A stretch of DNA of 64,000 bases from Fodinibacter sp045807225 (GCA_045807225.1 JBJMHU010000061.1:1-64000), one strand, 5' to 3'. Positions 8,836 through 19,923 are shown, counted from the stretch's first letter. Translations and numbers: made by a program. The notes: a model not told the origin generated them from the sequence alone.

Positions 8836-10029
8836 GTGAGCGACAACGAGGTCGCCCCCCTCGAGGCGGCGTTCGGCGTGGACCACCACGTCTCACGCGC
8901 CGAGGCCCCGGAACGCCCCGCCCAGGACGGCGGGCCGGAGATGGTCCAGCTGCTCAACCCCGAGGGCGAGCGCGTCTCGCACCCGGAGCACGACGCCGTC
9001 GTCGACGCGCTGGACGACCAGGAGCTGCGCGGGTTCTACCGCGACCTGGTCCTCATCCGCCGCTTCGACGCCGAGGCCACCGCGCTGCAGCGCCAGGGCG
9101 AGCTCGGCCTGTGGGCCAGCCTGCTCGGCCAGGAGGCCGCCCAGGTGGGCTCCGGTCGCGCCCTGCGACCGCAGGACTACGCCTTCCCGACCTACCGGGA
9201 GCACGGCGTCGCCTGGTGCCGCGGGGTCGACCCGGTCAACCTGCTCGGCATGTTCCGCGGGGTCAACCACGGCGGCTGGGACCCCAACGAGAAGAACTTC
9301 CACCTGTACACCATCATCATCGGCGCGCAGACCCTGCACGCCACGGGCTACGCGATGGGCGTGCAGCGCGACGGCAGCGTCGGCACCGGTGACGACGACC
9401 GCGACACCGCCGTCATCGCCTACTTCGGCGACGGCGCCACCAGCCAGGGCGACGTGTCGGAGGCGCTCGTCTTCGCCGGCGTCAACAACAGCCCGGTCGT
9501 CTTCTTCTGCCAGAACAACCAGTGGGCCATCTCCGAGCCCAACGAGAAGCAGACCCGGGCCCCGCTCTGGCACCGCGCGCGCGGCTTCGGCTTCCCCGGC
9601 ATCCGGGTCGACGGCAACGACGTGCTGGGCGTGTATGCCGTCACCAAGGCGGCGCTCGACGCCGCCCGCAGCGGCCAGGGTCCCACCTTCATCGAGGCCT
9701 ACACCTACCGGATGGGCGCGCACACCACCTCCGACGACCCCACCAAGTACCGCGTCTCCGCCGAGGTCGAGGTGTGGAAGCACCGCGACCCGATCGAGCG
9801 GTTCAAGCGCTGGCTCACCACCACCGGCCGCGCCGACGCCGACTTCTTCGACGCCGTCGAGGAGGAGTCCGACGAGCTCGGCGCCTCGGTGCGCGAGCGC
9901 TGCCTGGCCCTGCCCGACCCGCCCGGCACCGACATGTTCGACCACGTCTACGCCGAGGCGCACCCGCTGATCGAGCGGGAGCGCGCCGAGTTCGAGCGCT
10001 ACCAGTCCTCGTTCGAGGGAGCCAGCTGA
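8836..10029 (+). CDS. bkdA: Branched-chain 2-oxoacid dehydrogenase E1 alpha subunit
   Basis: E1 alpha decarboxylates branched-chain 2-oxoacids with thiamine diphosphate and hands the acyl group to the lipoyl E2. The ThDP motif runs from GDG at 198-200 to NN at 217-218. FPTYREHG at 118-125 and YRMGAHTTSDDPTKYR in the C-terminal half are family hallmarks. The protein has 397 residues. The GTG at 8836 follows GAAGGAG at 8823-8829 with good spacing. The next gene, E1 beta, begins within the stop codon, and E2 follows, giving the standard bkdABC order. A 125-base gap upstream contains TACGGT (8726-8731) as a possible -10. Pyruvate dehydrogenase is the alternative substrate class. Confidence 0.92.
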   Translation: MSDNEVAPLEAAFGVDHHVSRAEAPERPAQDGGPEMVQLLNPEGERVSHPEHDAVVDALDDQELRGFYRDLVLIRRFDAEATALQRQGELGLWASLLGQEAAQVGSGRALRPQDYAFPTYREHGVAWCRGVDPVNLLGMFRGVNHGGWDPNEKNFHLYTIIIGAQTLHATGYAMGVQRDGSVGTGDDDRDTAVIAYFGDGATSQGDVSEALVFAGVNNSPVVFFCQNNQWAISEPNEKQTRAPLWHRARGFGFPGIRVDGNDVLGVYAVTKAALDAARSGQGPTFIEAYTYRMGAHTTSDDPTKYRVSAEVEVWKHRDPIERFKRWLTTTGRADADFFDAVEEESDELGASVRERCLALPDPPGTDMFDHVYAEAHPLIERERAEFERYQSSFEGAS

Positions 10030-11000
10030 TGGCCGCCACCACCCTGGCCAAGGGCATCACCAGCGGTCTGCGGGCCGCCATGGACAAGGACCCCAAGGTC
10101 GTCCTGATGGGCGAGGACATCGGCAAGCTCGGCGGTGTCTTCCGGGTCACCGAGGGCCTGCAGAAGGACTTCGGCGAGGACCGCGTCATCGACACCCCGC
10201 TGGCCGAGGCCGGCATCCTCGGTACCGCGATCGGGATGGCCCTGCGTGGCTACCGCCCGGTGGTCGAGATCCAGTTCGACGGCTTCGTCTACCCCGCCTT
10301 CGACCACATCGTCAGCCAGGTGGCGAAGCTGCGGGCCCGCAGCCTGGGCCACGTCGCGATGCCGCTCGTCATCCGCATCCCGTTCGGCGGCGGCATCGGC
10401 GCGGTCGAGCACCACAGCGAGTCCAACGAGGCCTACTTCGCGCACACCGCCGGCCTGCGGGTCGTCGCCGTGTCCAACCCGCACGACGCCCACTGGATGA
10501 TCCAGCAGGCCGTCGAGACCGACGACCCCGTCGTGTTCTACGAGCCCAAGCGTCGCTACTGGGACAAGGGGGAGGTCGGCGACGCGCCGGAGGGCGCGCT
10601 GGGCACCGCCCGGGTGCTCCGCGAGGGCACCGACGTCACCCTGCTCGCCTACGGCCCGATGGTGAAGACCTGCCTGCAGGCCGCCCAGGCGGCGCAGGAG
10701 GAGGGGCGCAGCCTCGAGGTGGTCGACCTGCGGTCGCTCTCGCCCCTCGACGAGGCCACCATCCTCGACTCCGCCCGCAAGACCGGCCGGGTCGTGGTGG
10801 TGCACGAGGCGTCGACCTTCCTCGGCATGGGATCCGAGATCTCGGCGCTGATCACCGAGCAGGCGTTCTACTCGCTCGAGGCGCCGGTGCTGCGCGTCGG
10901 CGGCTACAACGTGCCCTACCCGCCGAGCCGCATCGAGGAGGAGTTCCTCCCCGACCTCGACCGCGTCCTCGACGCCGTCGACCGCTCGCTCGCCCACTGA
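10029..11000 (+). CDS. bkdB: Branched-chain 2-oxoacid dehydrogenase E1 beta subunit
   Basis: The 323-residue beta chain of the alpha2beta2 E1 component. It carries the family features VVLMGEDIGKLGGVF near residues 22-36, DTPLAEAGILGTAIGMAL, and IRIPFGGGIGAVEHHSES. The C-terminal transketolase domain includes VVVVHEASTFLGMGSEI. The start codon shares its first base with the stop of bkdA (TGATG), so expression is coupled at 1:1. It forms the ThDP site together with BkdA and docks on BkdC. Confidence 0.93.
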   Translation: MAATTLAKGITSGLRAAMDKDPKVVLMGEDIGKLGGVFRVTEGLQKDFGEDRVIDTPLAEAGILGTAIGMALRGYRPVVEIQFDGFVYPAFDHIVSQVAKLRARSLGHVAMPLVIRIPFGGGIGAVEHHSESNEAYFAHTAGLRVVAVSNPHDAHWMIQQAVETDDPVVFYEPKRRYWDKGEVGDAPEGALGTARVLREGTDVTLLAYGPMVKTCLQAAQAAQEEGRSLEVVDLRSLSPLDEATILDSARKTGRVVVVHEASTFLGMGSEISALITEQAFYSLEAPVLRVGGYNVPYPPSRIEEEFLPDLDRVLDAVDRSLAH

Positions 11001-11015
11001 AAGGCGTTCTTGCAG

Positions 11016-12437
11016 ATGGCTCTTCGTGAGTTCAAGCTCCCCGACCCCGGCGAGGGCCTCACCGAGGCCGAGCTCGTCACCTGGCACGTCAAGCCCGGCG
11101 ACACGGTCAAGGTCAACGACATCATCGTCGAGATCGAGACGGCCAAGTCGCTGGTCGAGCTGCCCGTGCCCTTCGCCGGCACCGTGGCGTCGCTGAACGC
11201 CGGTGAGGGCGACACCGTCGAGGTCGGCACCACCATCATCACCATCGACGACGGCCTGGGCGGTGCGCCTGATGCCGGCGCTCCGGTTCCCGCTGCGGCC
11301 GCGGCTCCCGCTCCGGCGGCTGCCGCAGCGCCCGAGGAGGAGATCGGCGAGGGCCTGATCGGCGGCACGACCTCGACCGGTCGCACGGCCGTGCTCGTCG
11401 GCTACGGCGTGAAGCAGACCGAGGCCAAGCGCCGGCCCCGCACCGGTGCCGCCCCGCCCGCCGACATCCCGGAGTCGACCGACAGGTCACTCCAGGAACA
11501 GGCTCCCCTCTCCGGCGAGCGGACCCGCGCCCTCGCCAAGCCTCCGGTGCGCAAGCTCGCCAAGGACCTCGGCGTCGACCTGGCGTCGCTCACCCCCACG
11601 GGCGACGGCGGCACCGTCACGCGCGCCGACGTCGAGGCGGCCGCCTCCGGCACCGGCGCCCCGGCATCCGGCGGCATGGTGCCGGCAGCGTCGCGCTGGG
11701 GCCTGGTCGGCGACGACGGCGAGCGGGAGACCCGCACTCCTGTGAAGGGAGTGCGCAAGATGACGGCGCAGGCCATGGTGGCCTCCGCGTTCACGGCCCC
11801 CCACGTGACCGAGTGGGTCACCGTCGACGTCAGCGCCACCATGGAGCTGGTCGAGCGGCTCAAGAAGGATCGCGAGTTCCGCGACGTCAGGGTGACACCG
11901 CTGCTCGTGCTCGCCAAGGCGATGTGCCTCGCGGTGCACCGGAACCCTGGCATCAACGCCACGTGGGACGAGAGCGCGCAGGAGATCGTGCTCAAGCACT
12001 ACGTCAACCTCGGCATCGCGGCCGCCACCCCCCGCGGCCTGGTCGTCCCCAACGTCAAGGACGCCGACCGGATGTCGATGCGTGAGCTCGCGGAGGCCAT
12101 CGGCGCCCTCACCGCCACCGCGCGCGAGGGCCGCACCCAGCCCACCGACATGGCCGGCGGCACCATCACGATCACCAACGTGGGCGTCTTCGGGGTCGAC
12201 GCCGGCACGCCCATCCTCAACCCGGGCGAGGCCGCGATCCTGGCGTTCGGCACCGTCGCGCGGCGCCCGTGGGTCGTCACGGCATCCGACGGCAGCGAGA
12301 GCATCGAGCCGCGCTGGGTCACCACGCTGGCGCTCAGCTTCGACCACCGCCTCGTCGACGGCGAGCTCGGCAGCCGTTACCTGGCCGACGTCGCGGCGAT
12401 CCTGGCCGACCCCTCCCGCGCGCTCGTCTGGGGCTGA
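11016..12437 (+). CDS. bkdC: Branched-chain 2-oxoacid dehydrogenase E2 (dihydrolipoyl acyltransferase)
   Basis: The 473-residue E2 core. An N-terminal lipoyl domain has the lipoylated Lys44 in EIETAKSLVELP. An Ala/Pro linker (about 84-106) leads to a peripheral-subunit-binding domain at about 176-210 (PPVRKLAKDLGVDLASL). The C-terminal catalytic domain carries SFDHRLVDG with His444 and the Asp needed for acyl transfer to CoA. The ATG at 11016 follows AAAGG (10999-11003), and the gene lies 15 bases after bkdB. No E3 (lipoamide dehydrogenase) gene is in the window, so E3 must come from elsewhere. Confidence 0.94.
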   Translation: MALREFKLPDPGEGLTEAELVTWHVKPGDTVKVNDIIVEIETAKSLVELPVPFAGTVASLNAGEGDTVEVGTTIITIDDGLGGAPDAGAPVPAAAAAPAPAAAAAPEEEIGEGLIGGTTSTGRTAVLVGYGVKQTEAKRRPRTGAAPPADIPESTDRSLQEQAPLSGERTRALAKPPVRKLAKDLGVDLASLTPTGDGGTVTRADVEAAASGTGAPASGGMVPAASRWGLVGDDGERETRTPVKGVRKMTAQAMVASAFTAPHVTEWVTVDVSATMELVERLKKDREFRDVRVTPLLVLAKAMCLAVHRNPGINATWDESAQEIVLKHYVNLGIAAATPRGLVVPNVKDADRMSMRELAEAIGALTATAREGRTQPTDMAGGTITITNVGVFGVDAGTPILNPGEAAILAFGTVARRPWVVTASDGSESIEPRWVTTLALSFDHRLVDGELGSRYLADVAAILADPSRALVWG

Positions 12438-12441
12438 GCCG

Positions 12442-13917
12442 GTGCCGGCCGAGGCCGCCGAACCCACCGGCGTCGTCTTCCCGGAGGTCGACGGACGCCG
12501 CTCCACCAGCGCCACCGGGCGCGCGGTCGTCGCCGACGCGCTGCGGCCCGTCGACCCGGTCGGCGCCGCGGCCGCGCAGCGCGAGACGAACTGGCGCAGT
12601 GGCTACCTCAGCCACTTCCGCCGCCTGGTCGAGGCCGGCCTGGCCAGGCCCGAGGATGCCGTCGCCATCGCCGACGCCGGGCTCGCCTCGCTCCACGACC
12701 GGATGCGCTGGCGCGACCCCGACGGCCGCCAGGTGCGGCTCGAGTCGGCGCTCGGCGGGGTGGCCGGCAGCCCCGCCGACCTGCTGGCGACGGAGTCGCT
12801 CGGTGGTGGTGGCGAGCCCGACACCGCCCTCACCATCCCCTACCGCGGCTCCCGGCTCGGGGGTGACGACCTGCGCCGCCAGCTCGACACCTGGGTGACC
12901 GACGGCGTCGTGGAGCCCTCCCTGCGCGAGGCCGTGGGCGCGGTGCTCGACCACCCCGAGTGGCTGCGCCTGGAGGGCCGTACCGTCGTCGTGCTCGGCG
13001 CCGCCGCCGAGATGGGTCCACTGCGCTCGCTGCTGCGCTGGGGCGCCACCGTCGCCGCTGTCGACCTGCCCCGCCCCGACCTGTGGGCCCGGCTGCTCGG
13101 TGACACCAGGAGCCTGCCCGGCCGGGTGCTGGTGCCGGCCACCCCCGGCACCTCCGACCTGGCCCAGCGTGCCGGCGTCGACCTCATCCACGACCTGCCG
13201 ACCGCCACCGGTTGGGTCTGCGGCCTGCCCGGCTCGCTCGTCGTGGGCAACTACGTCTACGCCGACGGCGCCACCAACGTGCGCGTCAGCACGGCGGTGG
13301 ACGCCCTCACCGAGACCGTGCGCGCCGCCCGCCCGGACACCGCGATGTCGTTCCTCGCCACCCCGACCGACGTGTTCGCCGTGCCGGGCGAGGCCGTCGC
13401 GGCCTCGGTGCAGGCGTATGCCGACCGGCGCACCTCCAAGCTGCTGCGCGGCCCGCTGCGAACCCTGTCGGGCGGACGCCTCCTGCGCCGCAACTACGTG
13501 CCCGGCGAGGACCCGGGCATCAACGACTCCGTCGTGCTGCAGCAGGGGCCCAACTACCTGCTCGCGAAGCGGCTCCAGCGCTGGCGCGCCACCTCGGCGC
13601 GCGCCCAGGGCGCGACGGTGTCGTTCAAGATCGCCCCGCCCACGCGCACCCGCTCGGTCCTCAAGAACCGCGCGCTGGCCGCAGCGTATGCCGGGGCGCA
13701 CCGCTTCGGCGTCGAGGTCTTCGACCCGGGCACCGCCAACACGCTGATGGCCGCGCTTCTGGTGCACGACCTGGCCGCCGGCTCGCCGCGCCAGGAGTTC
13801 CCGTGGCAGGACGAGGCCCAGGCGGCGGCGCACGGCGGGCTCTGGCGGGCCGCCTACGACCCGCGCAGCGCGCTCGGCCTGGCCGCCCTGCTTGGCGCCG
13901 CGTCCGCCCGCCCCTGA
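12442..13917 (+). CDS. Conserved protein of unknown function behind bkdABC
   Basis: I do not recognise this 491-residue protein. It begins at a GTG 4 bases after the bkdC stop, so it is almost certainly co-transcribed with the dehydrogenase genes. Residues 181-210 (TVVVLGAAAEMGPLRSLLRW and following) look like a Rossmann beta-alpha-beta unit ending in an acidic residue (AVDLP), which suggests a nucleotide- or NAD-binding core. VVGNYVYADGATNVRVS and an Arg-rich stretch with RRNYVPGEDPGIND follow. There is no signal peptide and no membrane segment. A role linked to branched-chain acyl metabolism is inference from position only. Confidence 0.8.
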   Translation: MPAEAAEPTGVVFPEVDGRRSTSATGRAVVADALRPVDPVGAAAAQRETNWRSGYLSHFRRLVEAGLARPEDAVAIADAGLASLHDRMRWRDPDGRQVRLESALGGVAGSPADLLATESLGGGGEPDTALTIPYRGSRLGGDDLRRQLDTWVTDGVVEPSLREAVGAVLDHPEWLRLEGRTVVVLGAAAEMGPLRSLLRWGATVAAVDLPRPDLWARLLGDTRSLPGRVLVPATPGTSDLAQRAGVDLIHDLPTATGWVCGLPGSLVVGNYVYADGATNVRVSTAVDALTETVRAARPDTAMSFLATPTDVFAVPGEAVAASVQAYADRRTSKLLRGPLRTLSGGRLLRRNYVPGEDPGINDSVVLQQGPNYLLAKRLQRWRATSARAQGATVSFKIAPPTRTRSVLKNRALAAAYAGAHRFGVEVFDPGTANTLMAALLVHDLAAGSPRQEFPWQDEAQAAAHGGLWRAAYDPRSALGLAALLGAASARP

Positions 13918-14073
13918 GCGACCCGGCATCCTCGCGTGCCTCGGACGTGGGGACCGTGGCGACCAGTTCCGCACTCGTCACCAGCACAACACGCCGGATC
14001 CGCAGCAGGCGGGCGTCCCCGCATGCGGAATCCGCGGTTGGCCAATGGCCACGCCACCCGTCATGATGGAGGC

Positions 14074-15279
14074 ATGAGCGCCACCTCGTCGATGCCGAAG
14101 CGACCGTCCGACCCCCTCGACCTGATCGACGTCGACAGCCTGCTCACCGACGAGGAGAAGGCGATCAGGGCGGCCACCCGCCAGGTCTGCGCCGACGCCG
14201 TCGACCCCCACGTCATGCAGTGGTACGAGGACGGCGACCTCCCGGTCGCCCGTGAGCTCGCCCAGGAGTTCGGGAAGGTCGGCCTGCTCGGCATGCACCT
14301 CGAGGGCTACGGCTGCGCGGGCATGTCCGCCGTCGACTACGGCCTGGCCTGCCTCGAGCTCGAGGCGAGCGACTCCGGCATCCGCTCGCTGGTGTCGGTG
14401 CAGGGAAGCCTGGCGATGTTCGCGATCTGGCGCTTCGGCACCGAGGAGCACAAGCAGGAGTGGCTGCCGCGGATGGCGGCCGGCGAGGCGATCGGCTGCT
14501 TCGGCCTCACCGAGCCCGACCACGGCTCCGACCCCGGCTCGATGCGCACGCGGGCCCGCCGCGACGGTGACGACTGGGTGCTCAACGGCAGCAAGATGTG
14601 GATCACCAACGGCTCGATCGCCGACGTCGCGGTCGTGTGGGCCAACGCCGGTGAGGAGAACGGCGGCATCCGGGGCTTCGTGGTCCCCACCGACACACCT
14701 GGGTTCGCGGCGCACAAGATCACCCACAAGATGTCGCTGCGCGCCTCGGTCACCTCCGAGCTCACCTTCGAGAACCTGCGCCTGCCCGCCGATGCCGTGC
14801 TGCCCGATGTCACAGGGCTCAAGGGCCCGCTCGCCTGCCTGAGCGAGGCGCGGTACGGCATCGTCTGGGGGTCGCTCGGTGCCGCCCGGTCGTCGCTCGA
14901 GGCGGCCCGCCGCTACTCGATGGAGCGCATCCAGTTCGGCCGCCCGATCGCCGGCTTCCAGCTGACCCAGGCCAAGCTGGCCAACATGGCCACCGAGCTG
15001 CAGCTCGGCCAGCTGCTGGCGCTGCACCTCGGCCGCCGCAAGGACACCGTCGGCCTGCGCCCCGAGCAGGTGTCGGTCGGCAAGTACAACAACATCACCA
15101 AGTCGATCGAGATCTGCCGCACCGCGCGCACGATCCTCGGGGGCAACGGTGTCAGCGGTGAGTACCCCGTGATGCGGCACGCCAACAACCTCGAGTCGGT
15201 GCTCACCTACGAGGGCACCGTCGAGATGCACACCCTCGTGATCGGCCAGGCGCTCACCGGCGAGTCCGCCTTCCGCTGA
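14074..15279 (+). CDS. gcdH: Glutaryl-CoA dehydrogenase-like acyl-CoA dehydrogenase
   Basis: A 401-residue FAD enzyme that probably oxidises and decarboxylates glutaryl-CoA to crotonyl-CoA (lysine/tryptophan degradation), passing electrons to ETF. It has the acyl-CoA dehydrogenase signature GCFGLTEPDHGSDPGSMRT, the FAD-contact WITNGSIADVAVVWA, and the catalytic base Glu380 in YEGTVEMHTL. The E-G-T context and the Arg in TEPDHGSDP are typical of the glutaryl branch. The ATG at 14074 follows GATGGAGG at 14065-14072. It is transcribed in the same direction as bkd but is separated from the unknown gene by 156 bases. Confidence 0.88.
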   Translation: MSATSSMPKRPSDPLDLIDVDSLLTDEEKAIRAATRQVCADAVDPHVMQWYEDGDLPVARELAQEFGKVGLLGMHLEGYGCAGMSAVDYGLACLELEASDSGIRSLVSVQGSLAMFAIWRFGTEEHKQEWLPRMAAGEAIGCFGLTEPDHGSDPGSMRTRARRDGDDWVLNGSKMWITNGSIADVAVVWANAGEENGGIRGFVVPTDTPGFAAHKITHKMSLRASVTSELTFENLRLPADAVLPDVTGLKGPLACLSEARYGIVWGSLGAARSSLEAARRYSMERIQFGRPIAGFQLTQAKLANMATELQLGQLLALHLGRRKDTVGLRPEQVSVGKYNNITKSIEICRTARTILGGNGVSGEYPVMRHANNLESVLTYEGTVEMHTLVIGQALTGESAFR

Positions 15280-15340
15280 CCCCTGCCTCGGTCGACCCGC
15301 CTGGGCCGGCCGGCCGCCGCGCCCCGCAACAAACCACGTT

Positions 15341-15360
15341 GCCCGCCGTCATCGGCGGGC
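15341..15360 (+). terminator. Stem-loop after gcdH
   Basis: An 8-bp perfect stem (GCCCGCCG/CGGCGGGC) closes a TCAT loop. It lies 62 bases after the gcdH stop and 41 bases before the MFS start. There is no T-run, as is usual for high-GC actinobacterial terminators; it could also be a 5' leader hairpin of the MFS gene. Confidence 0.45.
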
Positions 15361-15400
15361 GGGACGATGACCGTCCCCACCCACCTCATCGGAGAACCCC

Positions 15401-16591
15401 GTGCTGTCCGCCTATGCCCCGCTGTTCCGCGTCCCCGGCGCGACCCGCTTCATCGCGGGCACCGCGCTGTCGCGCACCGGAGGGGCGATGTTCGGTGTCG
15501 CGATCGTCGTGATGCTCAGCCAGCGCCGCGGGTCGTTCGGACTCGCCGGGGCGGTGTCGGCCGTCGGCGTGCTCGTGCTGGCCATCGGAGCACCGCTGAT
15601 CGGCCGGCTGGTCGACCAGCAGGGCCAGCGCCGCGTGGCCCTGCCCTTCGTCGTGTTCTCGACGATCTGCGGCGTCACCGTCGCGGTGCTGTCCTGGCGC
15701 GACGCCCCGGCGTGGACCCTCTTCCTCTTCTACGGCCTGAGTGCCGTTCTCCCGGAACCGGGCCCGATGTCCCGCGCCCGCTGGGCGCACATCTACCGCG
15801 ACCAGCCCGACCGACTGCACACGGCGATGTCGTTCGAGCAGGTCTGCGACGAGGCGTCGTTCGTCATCGGCCCGGTGCTCGCCGTCCTGGTGTCGACGCT
15901 GTGGTTCCCCGAGGCCGGCCTGCTGCTGGCCGAGGCCCTGTTCACAGTGGGAATGCTCACCTTCCTCGCGGCCCGCGCCACCGAGCCGCCGGTGGTGCCG
16001 CACGCCGACCGGCCGGTCGGGTTCGCCGTGCGTCGGCCCGGGCTGCTCGTCGTCGCCGTCGTGCTCGTGATGACCGGTGTCATCTTCGGGGCGAACGAGG
16101 TGATCGCCGTCGCCTTCGCCACCGAGCGCGGCGACACCGGCTTCTCGAGCATCATCCTCGGGGCGTTCGCGCTGGGCTCGACCCTGGCCGGCATCGTGTT
16201 CGGCAGCACCGTGTTCCGGATGACGATGACCCGCCGGCTGCTGGTCGCGGCCGCCGGCATGTTCGTGCTCGAGACCCCGGCCCTGCTCGTCGGTGGCCTG
16301 TGGCCGCTCGTGGCCGTGATGTTCGTGGCCGGCTCGGCGACCGCCCCGATGCTGATCACCAGCCTCTCACTGGCCCAGCGCCTGGTTCCCGCAGCGCTGA
16401 TGACCGAGGGACTGGCCGTGGCGGTCACCGGCATCCTGATCGGCATCTCCGGCGGGTCCGCCGTCGGAGGCTGGGCGATCGAGGCCTGGGGTGCGCAGCC
16501 TGCGTATGCCGTGCCCGTGCTCGCCGGGGCGATGGCCGTGGCCATCATCGCGGCGCGCTACCGGCACCTCGAGCGCCACGAGCTGGCGTAG
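15401..16591 (+). CDS. MFS transporter
   Basis: A 396-residue integral membrane protein with about 12 hydrophobic segments and the MFS loop 2-3 motif GRLVDQQGQRR at about residue 68. It is probably an exporter of small molecules or drugs by proton antiport; the substrate is unknown. The GTG at 15401 is preceded by CGGAGA at 15390-15395. The gene converges on nagA with one base between the two stop codons, so the two operons share no terminator. Confidence 0.8.
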   Translation: MLSAYAPLFRVPGATRFIAGTALSRTGGAMFGVAIVVMLSQRRGSFGLAGAVSAVGVLVLAIGAPLIGRLVDQQGQRRVALPFVVFSTICGVTVAVLSWRDAPAWTLFLFYGLSAVLPEPGPMSRARWAHIYRDQPDRLHTAMSFEQVCDEASFVIGPVLAVLVSTLWFPEAGLLLAEALFTVGMLTFLAARATEPPVVPHADRPVGFAVRRPGLLVVAVVLVMTGVIFGANEVIAVAFATERGDTGFSSIILGAFALGSTLAGIVFGSTVFRMTMTRRLLVAAAGMFVLETPALLVGGLWPLVAVMFVAGSATAPMLITSLSLAQRLVPAALMTEGLAVAVTGILIGISGGSAVGGWAIEAWGAQPAYAVPVLAGAMAVAIIAARYRHLERHELA

Positions 16592-16592
16592 C

Positions 16593-17691
16593 TCAGAGCC
16601 AGGCGCCGGCGCGCATCACGGCGACCACCCGCAGGTCGTCGTCGAGGTGGACGAGGTCGGCCCGGCGGCCGGGCTCGATGACCCCGACGTCGCCCAGCCC
16701 GAGCAGCCGCGCCGGGGTGGCCGTGGCCGCGTAGACGACCGCGTCGAGCGGCAGGCCGGCCGTCTGCACGGCGTACCGCACGGCCTGGTCCATGGTGAGC
16801 GTGCTGCCGGCGATGGCGCCGTTCGACGCCAGCCGGGCCACGCCGTCGCGCACCTCGACGGCGGCCGGCCCGAGCACGTAGTCGCCGTCGGCCGCGCCGG
16901 CAGCACCCATCGCATCGGTGACGAGGATGAAGCGGTGCGGCGCCGTGGTCGCGGCCCAGCGCAGCACGGCCGGGTGCAGGTGGATGCCGTCGGCGATCAG
17001 CTCGACGAACGCGCGCGGGTCCTCGACCAACGCGAGCACCGGCCCCGGCTCGCGGTGGTGGATCGGCCGCATCGCGTTGAACAGGTGCGTGGCGACGCAG
17101 GCGCCCGCGTCGAGCGCCTGCTGCGCCACCGCATACGTCGCGTCGCTGTGACCGAGGGCCGCGATGACGCCGCGCTCGGCGAGCAGGGCCACGGCGTCGA
17201 GCCCGCCGTCCAGCTCGGGGGCGAGGGTCACCATCCGCACCGCTCCCTCACCGGCGTCGACCAGGCGGGCCACCTCGGCCGGGTCGGGGGCGCGCAGGAG
17301 GGCGGGGTCGTGGGCGCCGCAGTGGTCGCCACTCAGCCACGGCCCCTCGAGGTGGATGCCGGCCAGCTCACCTGCGCGGACCAGCGGCGCCAGCGCCCGC
17401 ACCGACACCTCGAGCCGCTCGGTGGTGTCGGTGACCAGGCTGGCCACCATCGTCGTGGTGCCGTGCGCCCGGTGGGTGGCCAGCACGGTCGCCGCCTCGG
17501 CGGGGTCACCGGAGGTGAAGGCGGCCGCGCCGCCGCCGTGCGCGTGGGCGTCGACGAAGCCGGGCACCAGGGTGCCCGGGAGGTGCCGGCCGGCCGGTGC
17601 CGGTGGGTGACCCCCACCGGCACCGGTGACGCGGTCACCGTCGATCTCCACCCAGCCCGGCTCGGCCGAGCCGGACGGGAGGACGACCCGG

Positions 17692-17714
<23 letters not shown>
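16593..17714 (-). CDS. nagA: N-acetylglucosamine-6-phosphate deacetylase
   Basis: NagA removes acetate from GlcNAc-6-phosphate to give glucosamine-6-phosphate. The 373-residue amidohydrolase has HAH at 57-59, metal-ligand Glu123 in HLEGPW, His189 in GHSDA, His210 in THLFNAM and the catalytic Asp267 in VTDAMG. The start at 17714 (MPVLLSADRV) lies inside the end of the upstream PTS gene, overlapping it by 23 bases. It follows the IIC gene on the same strand, in keeping with a GlcNAc uptake and entry pathway controlled by the GntR regulator upstream. Confidence 0.94.
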
Positions 17715-19022
<1,308 letters not shown>

Positions 19023-19026
<4 letters not shown>

Positions 19027-19808
19027 CGGTTTCCCTCCAGTGGTGATGGATGTGCTTCGTCGGGCATCGTGCGGTCCAGCGAGACGTGCAGCTCGTAGCG
19101 GTCGCCGCGGTAGTGGCTGGTGACGCGCTCCAGCGGGGCGCCGCCACTGCGGCTGCGTCGGTCGAACGCCAGCACCGGGTCGCCCGGCTCGACCGCGAGG
19201 TGGTGGGCGACCGACGCGTCGGCCAGCTCGGCGCGCACGGTCTGGTCGGCGGTGTCGACCGACAGGCCGTACTCGCGGGCGAACAGCTCGTAGAGCGACT
19301 GGCCCAGGTCGAGCCGGTCCAGGCCGGGCAGCAGGGTCGGTGAGTACCAGCCGCCCTCGACTGCCATCGGCTCACCGGCGGCCAGCCGCACCCGCTCCAC
19401 CCACCAGGCCCGCTCGGCCGGCCCCAGCCGGAACCACGCCGCGACCTGGGCCGGCGGCTCGAGCGAGGCCACCCGCACCACCCGGGTCGACGGGGTCTTC
19501 CCACGCCGTCGCATGTCCTGGGTGAACGAGGCGAGGTGCAGGTGCGACTGCACCCGCGGCGGGGCCACGAAGGTGCCCTTGCCCGGCACCCGGCGCAGGG
19601 CCCCTTCGGCCACGAGCGACTCGATGGCGCGGCGGACGGTGGCGCGCGACACGGCATACGTGGTCATCAGCTCGCGCTCGGACGGGATGGCGGCGCCCGG
19701 CGCGAGCTCGCCTGCACACAGCGCGGCCAGCACCGCCCGGAGTTGGGCATGCTTGGGCTCGGCGCCGTCGACGAGGTGGCGCGGCGCGGTGGTCGCCGGG
19801 TCCGCCAT
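19023..19808 (-). CDS. GntR-family (HutC/DasR-type) transcriptional regulator of GlcNAc genes
   Basis: A 261-residue regulator with an N-terminal winged helix (about 20-85: IPSERELMTTYAVSRATVRRAIESL) and a C-terminal UTRA ligand-binding domain (about 105-245). Its place between the PTS genes and a dre-like operator suggests a DasR/NagR orthologue that releases DNA on binding GlcN-6-P or GlcNAc-6-P; that ligand is inference from the family. The operator at 19836-19861 lies just upstream of its own start, so it probably represses itself and the divergent IIB-IIA genes. The ribosome-binding site is GAGGGGGA. Confidence 0.9.
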
Positions 19809-19835
19809 TCGTCCCCCTCGCCGGTGGTCGTCTCA

Positions 19836-19861
19836 ACTGGTACGGTCCAGTTAGTACCAGT
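19836..19861. promoter_or_regulatory. Two overlapping dre-like operators with a -10 box
   Basis: ACTGGTACGGTCCAGT (19836-19851) is an imperfect palindrome close to the DasR dre consensus. GTACCAGT (19854-19861) forms a second inverted pair with the ACTGGTAC at 19836. TACGGT inside the first site fits a -10 box for the IIB gene, so binding would block the promoter. The site also lies 28 bases from the start of the regulator gene. Confidence 0.75.
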
Positions 19862-19923
19862 GAGGATGCACCCGGCGTGGAGACCTGTCAATCCGGGTGG
19901 CTCCCGAACGAGAGGACCGTGAG

